Source: Actinomadura rupiterrae (GTDB lineage: Bacteria > Actinomycetota > Actinomycetes > Streptosporangiales > Streptosporangiaceae). Taken from it: a stretch of 64,000 nucleotides of DNA. Position 1 is the first letter of the stretch; every line of letters begins with the position of its first letter. The translations under genes and the position numbers were made by a program. The notes beneath the pieces are model-generated. The model made no database searches and was not told where the DNA came from. It worked only from the letters and a program-made list of their open reading frames with translations. This document shows, piece after piece, positions 16,117 to 24,497 of the stretch. The stretch lies in NCBI RefSeq assembly GCF_024172125.1, contig NZ_JAMZEA010000007.1:372001-436000 (forward strand), given 5' to 3'.

Positions 16117-16863
16117 ATGGCTGGTGGCCGCGTCCGCCGCAACGCGGCGTCCCTGCTGGTTTGTGCACCACTCCTGCTCGCGGGGTGCGCTTCGCGCGCG
16201 CACGAGACTCCGGTTGCGAAACCACCCCAAGCCGCTGACCGTGTCTCCGCTGGTGCGCCGGTCGTGATGTTCCTGGGCGACTCCTACACGGTCGGCGAGC
16301 GCGGCGTTCAGCCCGAGACCACCTATGCCGCCGCGGCGGCGCGCCTACTGGGCTGGCAGGTCGTCCTAGGCGGACGCGCCGGGACGGGCTTCATCGCACC
16401 CGGCTCCAAGCACAGCCCGTTCGGCAAGCTCTTCGAGGACCAGCTCGGCTGGCGTCCCGCGCCCGCGCTGCTGGTCGTGTCCGGCGGGCACAACGACGCG
16501 CACTACCCGGCCGGGAAGGTCTCGGACGCCGCGCGCACGCTGCTGCAGAAGGCGAAGGCGCGCTGGCCGCACACCCGGATCGTCCTGGTCGGGCCGCTGT
16601 GGGGCAACGACCACCCGACCGCCGGCGCGGTCGCGGTCCGGGACGGCCTGCGGACGGTCGCGGCGCAGCTGGACGTCCCGTTCATCGACCCGCTCACCGA
16701 GAAGTGGATCACCGGGGACCGGGAGCGCGGCGCCGGCAACGCCCCGCAGTACATCAAGCCGGACGGCACCCACCCGACTCCGGAGGGCCACCGCTACCTG
16801 GCAACCCGCCTCGCCGACGACCTCCGCAGAATCGGCCTGGCCCACCCCTCCACCGCCAGCTGA
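16117..16863 (+). CDS. SGNH/GDSL-hydrolase lipoprotein
   Basis: A 248-residue predicted lipoprotein with a signal peptide ending in LLLAGC. The SGNH blocks are visible: GDSYTVG with the nucleophile Ser, Gly in GGRAGTGF, VVSGGHNDAH with the oxyanion Asn, and DGTHPTPEGH with the catalytic Asp and His. It is probably an extracytoplasmic esterase or deacetylase on lipid or glycan substrates. It is divergent from the rhomboid gene and convergent with the AfsR-like gene 11 bp away. Full length for the family. Confidence 0.85.
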   Translation: MAGGRVRRNAASLLVCAPLLLAGCASRAHETPVAKPPQAADRVSAGAPVVMFLGDSYTVGERGVQPETTYAAAAARLLGWQVVLGGRAGTGFIAPGSKHSPFGKLFEDQLGWRPAPALLVVSGGHNDAHYPAGKVSDAARTLLQKAKARWPHTRIVLVGPLWGNDHPTAGAVAVRDGLRTVAAQLDVPFIDPLTEKWITGDRERGAGNAPQYIKPDGTHPTPEGHRYLATRLADDLRRIGLAHPSTAS

Positions 16864-16874
16864 CCGCCTGCCCT

Positions 16875-19800
16875 CTACGCCCCACGTGCCTGGCCCAGCG
16901 TGCTGACCGCTTGCTTAGGCGTGGCTGCCGATCCCTCGGCGAAGGCTTCGTTGAAGCCGTCCTCGCCCAGCGCGGACGCGGCCTTCGCGGCGATCCGATC
17001 GACATCGCCGCGCTCGGCCTCCGGGAGCGGCGCGCCGACCTCGCGCCGCGCCGCGTCGGCGGCTCCGAGCAGCCAGGCGCCCTTCCGCGCGTCCCCGGCC
17101 AGGACGGACACGCCCGCCATGCCCTCCAGCGACAGCGCGAGCGACCTCGGCTCGCCGATCTGCAACGCGATCGCGAGCCCCGCGCTCTGGTGCGCCTCGG
17201 CGGCCGCGGCGTCGCCGCGCAGCTCAGCGATGAACCCCGCCTCGGCGGCCATCAGGTGCTCCCCGAGCGGGGACGAGTCGTACTCCTCCTGAATCCGCGC
17301 GAGTTGCTCCTCGGCGGCGTCCAGGTCGCCGGAGCGGCGCGCGCCGAGCGCGAGGCCCATCAGCGCGTACACCTCGCTGTACCGGTAGCCCTGCTCGGCC
17401 GCCAGCCGCCAGGCGCGTTCGTGCAGCTCGCGGGCGTGGTCCCAGTCGCGCGCGAGCAGCGCCAGGCGGCCGAGCCCGGACAGCCGCTCCGACTCCTCGG
17501 CCCGCAGCCCGAGGTCCCGCGCGATCCGCAGCCCGTCCGCCTGGAGGTTCCGCGCCTTCTCGTACCCGCCCCGGACCTCGGCCAGCATCGCGCGCGGAAG
17601 GACGGTCTGGAGCTCGCCCCACTGGTCGCCCAGCTCCCGGAACAGCGCGGCGGCCCGCGTCCCGGCCTCGTTGATCGTGTCCAGCTCGCCGGCGTTCATC
17701 GCGTGCATGGCGCGCAGCGCGAGCGAGGCCGCAACGCCCCACCGGTCCCCCGAACCCGCGAACGCCTCGTGCGCCCGCGCATTGGCGTCCCTGCTCGCCT
17801 CCCCGCGTCCGGCATGAAACAACGCGTACGCGTACAACCAGAGCCCGCGTTCGTCTCCATGCTCCTGGCTCGTGATGACGGCCGTCGCATGCTCGCCCGC
17901 CGGAAGGGTCTCGCTATTTAGCGGGCCTTCAGCGCCCTGTTCCTGGGCCGGGGACGCTGTGTGGTCGCCGGTCAGGAGCGCGAAAGCCGTGTGGAGGTAC
18001 CCGCCCTTGTCGTGCTCCGACAGGACGGCGCGGGCCTCGTGGAAGCGGCCGCGCATCAGCCACCACCAGGTCAGCGCGGCGGCCAGCCGGGACGCGTCGG
18101 ACGGGGACGCCTCGTCCAGGGCGGCCCGGAGGTTCGCGGCGTCGGCGTCGAGGCGGGTGAGCCAGGCGCGCTGCTCACTGCCGCGCAGCCGGGGCTCGGC
18201 GGTCTCGGCGAGCGCGAGGAAGTGGCGGAGGTGCCGTTCCCGCGTGGCGGTGCGCTCCTCCGCCTCGTCCAGGCGCTCCAGCGCGTACGCGGCGACGGAC
18301 TCCAGGAGGCGGTAGCGCGGGCCGTCCGGCCCCTCGGCCATGACGACGAGGGAACGGTCCACAAGCCGCGCGACCAGGCCGAGGACCTCGTCCGGGCGGA
18401 CGCCCCCACCCGCGCAGACGGCCTCCGCCGCGGCCGGGTCGCAGCCGTCGCGGTGGACGGCCAGCCGGCGCAGTACGATCCGCTCCGCCGGGGTGAGCAG
18501 CTCCCAGCTCCAGTCGATCATGGCCCGCAGCGTGCGCTGCCGCGCCGGCGCAGCGCGCCGCTCGGTCGCCACGACGCGGAACCGGTCGCCGAGCCTCGCC
18601 GCCAGCTCCCGCGTGCCAAGGGCCCGGACGCGCGTCGCGGCGAGTTCCAGCGCGAGCGGGATGCCGTCCAGGCGGCGGCAGATCTCGGCGACGGCCTCGC
18701 GGTCCCGGTCGAGCGAGAACCCGGGCGCGGACGCGGCGGCGCGCTCCGCGAACAACCGGACCGCGTCGTCCTCCCCCAGCGGTTCGACCTGGTAGACCGT
18801 CTCGCCGTCCACCGCGAGCGGCTCCCGGCTCGTCGCGAGCACGCGCAGCCCGGGCGCGGCGCCGCGCAGCACCACGACCAGCTCCGCGACCGCCTCGACC
18901 ACGTGCTCGCAGTTGTCCAGGACGAGCAGCACCCGCTGATCCCGCAACGCGAGCGCCAGCCGCTGCACCGGATCCTCGGGCACACCCCACGCCGCTCCCG
19001 CAGTGCCGGGCAACTCATCCCGAACCCCCAAAACCGCCGCGATGTGCCGCGCCAGCTCGGCAGGGCCTCCCTGCTGGGCCGTCAACTCGACAAGCCACGT
19101 CCCGTCCGCTTGCGCGGCCCCGCGCGCCGCCTCAAGCGCCAACCGCGTCTTCCCGACTCCGCCGGGCCCCACCAGCGTCACCAGCCGCCCCGCCCCAAGC
19201 AGCCGGACGACATCCCCCACACAAACGTCCCGCCCCACCAGCCCCGTAACCGGCACCGGCAGATTCGTCCCCCGTCCCGCAGCAGGCTGCTCGGGCGCGG
19301 CGGGTCGTACCGGTGCGGGCTGGGGCGTGAGGAGCGGATCTTGTCGCAGGATGGCTTCGTGGAGGGCGGTGGCCTCGGGGCCGGGGTCGATGCCCAGCTC
19401 GTCCGCCAGGAGTTCGCGCAGCTCAGTGAGGGTCGCCAGGGCCTCGCCCTGCCTTCCGGCCAGGTAGAGGGCCTTGGCATGGACGGTCCGCAACCGCTCG
19501 CGCAGGGGATGCTGCGCAACGAGAGCGGACAGTTCTCCAGCAAGGAGAAGGTGCTCCCCTGCCGCAAGACGCGCCTCGGCGTGCTCCTCCAGGACGGCGA
19601 GACGCTGATCGTCCAAACTCGCCGCGGCGGTGCGCGCGAACTCCTCGTCCGCCATGTCGGCGAACGCCGGGCCGCGCCACAGGGCCAGCGCTTCGGCGAG
19701 GACGGTGACGCGTGCGCGCGGGTCGTCCATCGTGCGCGCGCGTTCGGCGAGGGACGTGAACCGCTCGGCGTCCACGTCGTCCACTACGAGGCGGTAACCC

Positions 19801-20051
19801 GCCGCCGCCCGGACGACGCGCTCCCGCCCTAGGACGCGCCGCAGCATCGACACCTTCGCCTGGAGCGCATTGGCGGGGTTGCCGGGCGGGCGGTCGCCCC
19901 ACAGGTCGTCGATCAGCCGGTCGGCGGAGACGGGCGCGCCCGGCCGGACGAGCAGGTCGGCCAGAAGCGCGCGCACCTTCGCCTCCGGGATCGCGACGGG
20001 CACGCCCCCGTCGTCCCACACCGCCACCGGACCGAGTACCCCGAACCGCAC
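16875..20051 (-). CDS. AfsR/SARP-type regulator with BTAD, NB-ARC and TPR regions
   Basis: A 1058-residue regulator. Residues 1-90 form an OmpR-like winged helix (MRFGVLGPVAVW, LQAKVSMLRRVLG). Residues 95-240 are the bacterial transcriptional activator domain. Residues about 270-540 form an NB-ARC-type ATPase with P-loop GPGGVGKTRL near 295 and VLLVLDNCEHV near 375. The C-terminal half is TPR-like helical repeat. Such proteins activate nearby biosynthetic or stress genes in response to phosphorylation or ATP state. It is divergent from the MFS transporter across about 90 bp, so that transporter and the ene-reductase after it are likely targets. No biosynthetic cluster is visible nearby. Confidence 0.9.
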   Translation of the reverse strand: MRFGVLGPVAVWDDGGVPVAIPEAKVRALLADLLVRPGAPVSADRLIDDLWGDRPPGNPANALQAKVSMLRRVLGRERVVRAAAGYRLVVDDVDAERFTSLAERARTMDDPRARVTVLAEALALWRGPAFADMADEEFARTAAASLDDQRLAVLEEHAEARLAAGEHLLLAGELSALVAQHPLRERLRTVHAKALYLAGRQGEALATLTELRELLADELGIDPGPEATALHEAILRQDPLLTPQPAPVRPAAPEQPAAGRGTNLPVPVTGLVGRDVCVGDVVRLLGAGRLVTLVGPGGVGKTRLALEAARGAAQADGTWLVELTAQQGGPAELARHIAAVLGVRDELPGTAGAAWGVPEDPVQRLALALRDQRVLLVLDNCEHVVEAVAELVVVLRGAAPGLRVLATSREPLAVDGETVYQVEPLGEDDAVRLFAERAAASAPGFSLDRDREAVAEICRRLDGIPLALELAATRVRALGTRELAARLGDRFRVVATERRAAPARQRTLRAMIDWSWELLTPAERIVLRRLAVHRDGCDPAAAEAVCAGGGVRPDEVLGLVARLVDRSLVVMAEGPDGPRYRLLESVAAYALERLDEAEERTATRERHLRHFLALAETAEPRLRGSEQRAWLTRLDADAANLRAALDEASPSDASRLAAALTWWWLMRGRFHEARAVLSEHDKGGYLHTAFALLTGDHTASPAQEQGAEGPLNSETLPAGEHATAVITSQEHGDERGLWLYAYALFHAGRGEASRDANARAHEAFAGSGDRWGVAASLALRAMHAMNAGELDTINEAGTRAAALFRELGDQWGELQTVLPRAMLAEVRGGYEKARNLQADGLRIARDLGLRAEESERLSGLGRLALLARDWDHARELHERAWRLAAEQGYRYSEVYALMGLALGARRSGDLDAAEEQLARIQEEYDSSPLGEHLMAAEAGFIAELRGDAAAAEAHQSAGLAIALQIGEPRSLALSLEGMAGVSVLAGDARKGAWLLGAADAARREVGAPLPEAERGDVDRIAAKAASALGEDGFNEAFAEGSAATPKQAVSTLGQARGA

Positions 20052-20140
20052 GTCGGCAGCCTATTCGGATCGACCATCAGCCGCCCGTCAGCGGTCCCGA
20101 AGTCCCGCGCGGCACTGTCGTCCCGATCGAAGGAGGCGAC

Positions 20141-21349
20141 ATGGTCACCACGCAAGAAGCCACGAACACCACCCCGGCGGCGCGATCCCGCCGGTTGCCG
20201 ATGTCCCCGCTGCTGGCCCTGGCCACGGCCGTGTTCATCACGAGCCTGACCGAAACCCTGCCCGCCGGGCTGCTGCCCGCGATGAGCGCGGGCCTCGGCG
20301 TCGGCGAGTCCGCCGCCGGTCAGACCGTCACGATCTACGCACTCGGGACGGCCCTCACCGCCGCCCCGCTCACCGCTGCGACCGCCGCGTGGCGGCGCAA
20401 GCGCCTGCTCCTCACCACGGTGGTCGGGTTCGCCGTCGCCAACGGGGTCACGGCGATCTCGTCCGACTACGCGCTGACCATGGTCGCCCGGTTCGCCGCC
20501 GGGGTCGCGGCGGGCCTGGCCTGGGCACTGCTCGCCGGATACGCCCGCCGGATGGCTCCGCCCGAGCTGGAAGGCCGCGCGATCGCCGTCGCGATGGCCG
20601 GGATTCCGGTCGCGCTCTCCCTGGGGGTTCCGGCGGGCACCTTCCTCGGCTCGGCCCTAGGCTGGCGGACGGCTTTCTGGACCATGACGGCACTCACCGT
20701 CGTCCTGGTCGGCTGGATCGCCGCAAGCGTGCCCGACTTCCCCGGACGCCGGCGCGCAGCCGGAACGGCTCGACAGCGCGTGCTAGGCGTACCGGGCGTC
20801 GGGCCCGTCCTTTTCGTCACGCTCGTTTACGTCCTCGCCCACACCGTCCTGTACGCCTACGTCGCCGCCTACCTGGACGGCCTGGGCATGGGCGGCTCGA
20901 CCGACGCTGTGCTGCTGGTCTTCGGCGCCGCGTCCCTGCTGAGCATCGCGATCGTCGGAGCGCGGATCCACCGGCACCTGCGGCTGCTCTCGCTGGCAAG
21001 CGTCCTGCTAGTGGCGGTGGCCACCGCCGTCCTGGCGCTGCTGTCCGACTCCCACGTCCTCGTCTACGCGGCGGCGGCGCTCTGGGGCCTCGGCTGGGGC
21101 GGAGCGCCCACCCTGCTCCAGACCGCCGCAGGCCAAGCGGGCGCCAAGGCCGGCGAAGAAGCCGCCGACGCCGCGCAAGCCCTACTCGTCACCCTCTGGA
21201 ACGTGGCCATGGCAGCCGGCGGCATCGCAGGCGGCCTCCTCCTCCACCGCTTCGGCGCCTCCGCCCTCCCCTGGACGGCCCTCGCGCTCCTGGCCCCCGT
21301 ACTGGCGGCCGTCATCACCTCGCGCCGCCACGCCTTCCCCGCCCGCTGA
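20141..21349 (+). CDS. MFS transporter (DHA1/AraJ-like)
   Basis: A 402-residue transporter with about twelve hydrophobic segments. The start ATG has a near-perfect GAAGGAGG ribosome binding site 6 nt upstream. The motif region between helices 2 and 3 reads AAWRRKRLLL, as in drug/arabinose efflux DHA1 members, and FAAGVAAGLAWALLAGYA fits the helix 4-5 region. It is probably an exporter of a small organic molecule. It is followed 29 bp later by the alkene reductase gene and faces the AfsR-like regulator. Confidence 0.88.
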   Translation: MVTTQEATNTTPAARSRRLPMSPLLALATAVFITSLTETLPAGLLPAMSAGLGVGESAAGQTVTIYALGTALTAAPLTAATAAWRRKRLLLTTVVGFAVANGVTAISSDYALTMVARFAAGVAAGLAWALLAGYARRMAPPELEGRAIAVAMAGIPVALSLGVPAGTFLGSALGWRTAFWTMTALTVVLVGWIAASVPDFPGRRRAAGTARQRVLGVPGVGPVLFVTLVYVLAHTVLYAYVAAYLDGLGMGGSTDAVLLVFGAASLLSIAIVGARIHRHLRLLSLASVLLVAVATAVLALLSDSHVLVYAAAALWGLGWGGAPTLLQTAAGQAGAKAGEEAADAAQALLVTLWNVAMAAGGIAGGLLLHRFGASALPWTALALLAPVLAAVITSRRHAFPAR

Positions 21350-21378
21350 CCCTGAATTCCTGGAAAGGAAGCATCGCC

Positions 21379-22479
21379 ATGCTGAACGAGAACCCGCTCT
21401 CCCCCGCCCGCGTTGGTCGGCTCGTCCTGCCGAACCGGCTGGTCATGGCGCCGATGACGCGGAACCGCGCGGACGGCGACGGGGTGCCCGGCGCGCTGAT
21501 GGCCGAGTACTACGCCCAGCGGGCGGCCGCCGGGCTGATCATCGCCGAGGCGGCGACACCGAACGCGGTCGGGCAGACCTATCCGAACATCCCGGCGATC
21601 CACGGTCCGGCGCACGTGTCCGGTTGGCGCGAGGTCACCGGGGCGCTGCGGGACGCGGGTGGACGGGCGTTCCTCCAGCTCCAGCACGGCGGACGCGTCG
21701 GACACCCCGACAACAGCGGCCTGCACCCGGTCGCGCCCTCGCCCGTCCCGCTGCCGGACACGATCCACACGCCGTCCGGGCCGGTTCCCGCGGTCGTCCC
21801 GCGCGAGATGACCAGGGACGAGATCCGCCGCACGGTCGAGGACTTCGCCGCCGCCGCGCGGAACGCGATCGACGCGGGCTTCGAGGGGGTCGAGGTGCAC
21901 TCCGCGAACGGCTACCTGCTGCACCAGTTCCTCGGCTCGAACACCAACCTGCGGACGGACGGCTACGGCGGCTCGATCGCCGGGCGCATCCGCTTCACGC
22001 TGGAGGTCACGCAGGCCGTGGTGGACGCCGTCGGGGCGGACCGCGTCGGTGTCCGGATCTCCCCCGGAGTCACCGCCAACGACCTGCGCGAGGACGACAC
22101 CGACGCGCTCTACCCCGTGCTCGTCCGCGAGCTGGCGAAGATCGGCCCCGCCTACCTGCACGTCGTCCACGCCGACCCCGCTACGGACCTCTTCCGGACG
22201 ATCCGCGCCCTCTGGCCGACCACGCTCATCGCCAACCCGAAGCTGGACGACCTGACCACCGAGGACGTCACGCGGAAGGCGGAACTCCTCGCCGAGGAAG
22301 GAGCCGACCTCGTCGCCCTCGGCCGTCCCTTCCTCGCGAACCCGGACCTCGTCGAGCGACTGCGCACAGGCGCGCCGCTCAACCAGATCCGCGACCAGTA
22401 CCTCATGTACACAGGCGGCCCGACCGGCTACACCGACTACCCGACCCTCGATCCCGCCCCCTCCGCCCATGCCGCATGA
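21379..22479 (+). CDS. Alkene reductase of the old yellow enzyme family
   Basis: A 366-residue FMN-dependent ene-reductase (NemA-like). The motifs VGRLVLPNRLVMAPMTRNRA, FLQLQHGGRVGHP, GVEVHSANGYLLHQFL and DGYGGSIAGRIRF are diagnostic, including the conserved His/Asn substrate pair and the Tyr proton donor region. It reduces activated carbon-carbon double bonds with NAD(P)H. ATG with GGAAAGGAAGC upstream; in operon with the MFS gene. A long hairpin terminator follows 5 bp after the stop. Confidence 0.94.
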   Translation: MLNENPLSPARVGRLVLPNRLVMAPMTRNRADGDGVPGALMAEYYAQRAAAGLIIAEAATPNAVGQTYPNIPAIHGPAHVSGWREVTGALRDAGGRAFLQLQHGGRVGHPDNSGLHPVAPSPVPLPDTIHTPSGPVPAVVPREMTRDEIRRTVEDFAAAARNAIDAGFEGVEVHSANGYLLHQFLGSNTNLRTDGYGGSIAGRIRFTLEVTQAVVDAVGADRVGVRISPGVTANDLREDDTDALYPVLVRELAKIGPAYLHVVHADPATDLFRTIRALWPTTLIANPKLDDLTTEDVTRKAELLAEEGADLVALGRPFLANPDLVERLRTGAPLNQIRDQYLMYTGGPTGYTDYPTLDPAPSAHAA

Positions 22480-22484
22480 GCCCC

Positions 22485-22525
22485 CGATGCAAAACCCCGC
22501 CCGAGCCGGGCGGGGTTTTGCATCG
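22485..22525. terminator. Long perfect hairpin terminator
   Basis: A 19-bp perfect stem (22485-22503 with 22507-22525) and a 3-nt AGC loop. AAAA on one arm and TTTT on the other lie inside the stem, next to a GC core of CCCCGCCCG. It separates the ene-reductase from the convergent egt operon and can work on both strands. Confidence 0.88.
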
Positions 22526-22534
22526 GTCGGTGCA

Positions 22535-22600
22535 TTACAGCGGGCGGTGTGTTACAGCGGGCGGTGTGTTACAGCGGGCGGTGTGTTACAGCGGGCGGGC
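22535..22600. repeat. Four 17-bp repeats covering the egtD stop codon
   Basis: Units beginning TTACAGCGGGCGG start at 22535, 22552, 22569 and 22586, an exact 17-bp period. In the coding direction the 22586 unit is the end of egtD (codons for Arg-Pro-Leu and TAA). The other three are duplicates downstream of the stop. Confidence 0.9.
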
Positions 22601-23536
22601 CAGGGTGAGGGAGAAGTCGCCGGCCTCGTCCGTCCAGAACTCGGCCAGGCGGAGGCCGGCGGCGCCGAGTTCGGTCGCCATGCGCTCGCGGCGGAACTTG
22701 GCGGAGATCTCGGTGCGCATCTCCTCGCCCGCGGCGAACTCGGCGGTCAGGTCGAGCGCGCCGATCCGGACGGTCTGGTCGCGCAGCGAGCGCAGCCGCA
22801 TCTCGACCCACTCGTCGGACGGGTTCCAGACGGACAGGTGCTCGAACGCGTCGAGGTCGAAGTCGGCGTCCAGCTCGCGGTTGATCACCCGCAGCACGTT
22901 CTTGTTGAACTCGGCGGTCACGCCGGACGCGTCGTCGTAGGCCCGGACGAGCCGGTCCTCCTCCTTGACCAGGTCGGCGCCGAGCAGGAGCGCGTCGTCC
23001 GGGCCCATCGTCTCGCGCAGCGCGCCGAGGAAGCCGATCCGTGCTGCGGGCGGCATGTTGCCGATCGTCCCGCCGAGGAACGCGATCAGGCGGCGGCCGC
23101 CGGTCGGCAGCAGGTGCAGGTGCTGCTCGTAGTCGGCGACGACCGGACGGACCGCGATGTCCGGATGGTCGGCGGCGATCGCGGCGGCGGCCTCGCCGAG
23201 GAACTCGCCCGACACGTCCACCGGGACGTAGCTGCGCAGCGTCCCGGCGAGCGCGGTGAGCAGCAGCCGGGTCTTCTCGCCGGAGCCCGCGCCGAGCTCC
23301 AGCAGCGTCGTCGCGCCCGTCAGCTCGGCGATCTCGTCCGCGCGGGCCTTGATGATCTCCCGCTCGCGGCGGGTCGGGTAGTACTCGCCGAGCCGCGTGA
23401 TGTCCTCGAACAGGGCGCTGCCCCGCTCGTCGTAGAACCACTTCGGCGGCAGCGTCTTCGGGCTCCCGGCGAGCCCGTCGCCCACGTCCCGGCGCAGGGA
23501 CTTGGCGAGGTCGTCGGCGGTGAGGAAGAGTTCCAC
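22586..23536 (-). CDS. egtD: L-histidine N-alpha-methyltransferase EgtD
   Basis: A 316-residue SAM-dependent enzyme that trimethylates histidine to hercynine, the first committed step of ergothioneine synthesis. Seen: LPPKWFYDERGSALFEDIT with the histidine-binding Tyr region, the SAM-binding LLELGAGSGEKTR, FLGGTIGN, and the Glu/Ser region EMRTEISAKF. Length matches mycobacterial EgtD (about 320 residues). It is the last gene of the egtA-B-C-D operon and starts 12 bp after egtC. The stop codon lies in the first unit of a 17-bp repeat. Confidence 0.96.
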   Translation of the reverse strand: MELFLTADDLAKSLRRDVGDGLAGSPKTLPPKWFYDERGSALFEDITRLGEYYPTRREREIIKARADEIAELTGATTLLELGAGSGEKTRLLLTALAGTLRSYVPVDVSGEFLGEAAAAIAADHPDIAVRPVVADYEQHLHLLPTGGRRLIAFLGGTIGNMPPAARIGFLGALRETMGPDDALLLGADLVKEEDRLVRAYDDASGVTAEFNKNVLRVINRELDADFDLDAFEHLSVWNPSDEWVEMRLRSLRDQTVRIGALDLTAEFAAGEEMRTEISAKFRRERMATELGAAGLRLAEFWTDEAGDFSLTLARPL

Positions 23537-23548
23537 AGATACTCCAGG

Positions 23549-24283
23549 TCAGAGGGGCAGGACGCGGGCGCCGGACGCGAGGTCGGCGGCCACGAGGGAG
23601 CCGTCGGGAACCGCCTGCCAGGCGGGGTCGGGGTCCAGCGGCTCGGACGCGAGCCACACCGCGTCCGGCTGGATCCGCAGGAACAGCGAGTCGCCCCGCG
23701 TGGTCGCCGCGAGCGACGTCCCGTCGGCGGCGAGCAGGTTGAACCGGCCGGACGCGAGCCCGGTCACGGCCCGGACGGTCGCGGCGAGCCCCTCGGCGAG
23801 GGACGCGCCGTCCCGCCAGTGCCGGGCGGCGATGGCGAACAGCAGGGCCGAGTCCACGGGCGCGCGGGCGTCGGGCACCTCGGCGAGGTCCCCGGCCAGC
23901 TCGCGCAGCTTGGCCTCGACCCCGGCGAAACCGTCGATCTTGCCGTTGTGGCTGAACAGGCGGGTTCCGGCGCGGAACGGCTGGGCGCACGACTCGTCCA
24001 CGGGGAAGCCGGTCGTCGCCGACCGGATCGCGACCACCGCGCACGGCGCGGAGACCGCGCGCGCAACCTCGCGGAACGAGGCGTCCGTCCAGATGGGCTG
24101 CGCCCGGCGGAACCGGAACGCCTCCCCCGCCTGGTACCAGCCGGCGCCGAACCCGTCCGCGTTGAGCAGGTTCCCCTGCGTCATGCGCGGCGCGTACGCC
24201 TGGTGCTCCATGCTGTGCTCCCCCGCGTACACGAGGTCGTACAGCGGACGCGCCGGCCCGAGATAACCCAGATGCCGACACAT
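23549..24283 (-). CDS. egtC: Ergothioneine amidohydrolase EgtC
   Basis: A 244-residue class II glutamine-amidotransferase-fold hydrolase that removes glutamate from the gamma-glutamyl hercynylcysteine sulfoxide made by EgtB. The start is fixed by MCRHLGYLGPA: Cys2 must become the N-terminal nucleophile after Met removal. Other family blocks are HNGKIDGF and DSALLFAIAARHW. The ATG overlaps the TGA of a preceding mini-ORF in a TGATG, and GGGGGGTGG lies upstream. That mini-ORF is itself a degenerate copy of the egtC start region. Confidence 0.95.
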   Translation of the reverse strand: MCRHLGYLGPARPLYDLVYAGEHSMEHQAYAPRMTQGNLLNADGFGAGWYQAGEAFRFRRAQPIWTDASFREVARAVSAPCAVVAIRSATTGFPVDESCAQPFRAGTRLFSHNGKIDGFAGVEAKLRELAGDLAEVPDARAPVDSALLFAIAARHWRDGASLAEGLAATVRAVTGLASGRFNLLAADGTSLAATTRGDSLFLRIQPDAVWLASEPLDPDPAWQAVPDGSLVAADLASGARVLPL

Positions 24284-24497
24284 CACAACCACCCCCCACA
24301 ACGGAGTCCGTGTAGCGGACGTGCCGAACCGAGGCGTCCAAGACAGCGGCGCATCAGGAGCACCTCCCAAGGTGGGTGCCGTTCAACGGACGGGCCGAAC
24401 CGCGGTGTCCGAGCTGGCGAGACATCAGAGCCACCCCCCGCATAGGGGAGGGCGTGTGGCGGATGCGCTGAAGCGAGGTGTTCTTGACGGCGGGCAT
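24283..24497 (-). repeat. Three degenerate tandem copies of the egtC start region, forming coupled mini-ORFs
   Basis: Between egtB and egtC, ATG codons lie at 24497, 24425, 24354 and 24283 (egtC), spaced 72, 71 and 71 bp. Each unit has a GGGGGGTGG or GGGAGGTG purine block before its ATG. Translations align with EgtC: MRRCLGRLGSARPLHG and MSRQLGHRGSARPLNG against MCRHLGYLGPARPLYD; the unit at 24497 is the most decayed. Reading frames run from 24497 to 24354 (47 aa, spanning two units) and from 24354 to 24283 (23 aa). The junctions at egtB, at 24354 and at egtC are TGATG overlaps. The nucleophile Cys2 is not kept in any copy. They may be dead duplications or a translated coupling leader. Confidence 0.85.

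Noticed and set aside
20052..20140. AfsR-like regulator as marker of a biosynthetic gene cluster
   Set aside because: Only an MFS transporter and an ene-reductase follow; no synthase, NRPS/PKS or tailoring genes are present.
22535..22600. Possible CRISPR array
   Set aside because: The 17-bp units abut with no spacers, and one unit is coding sequence of egtD.
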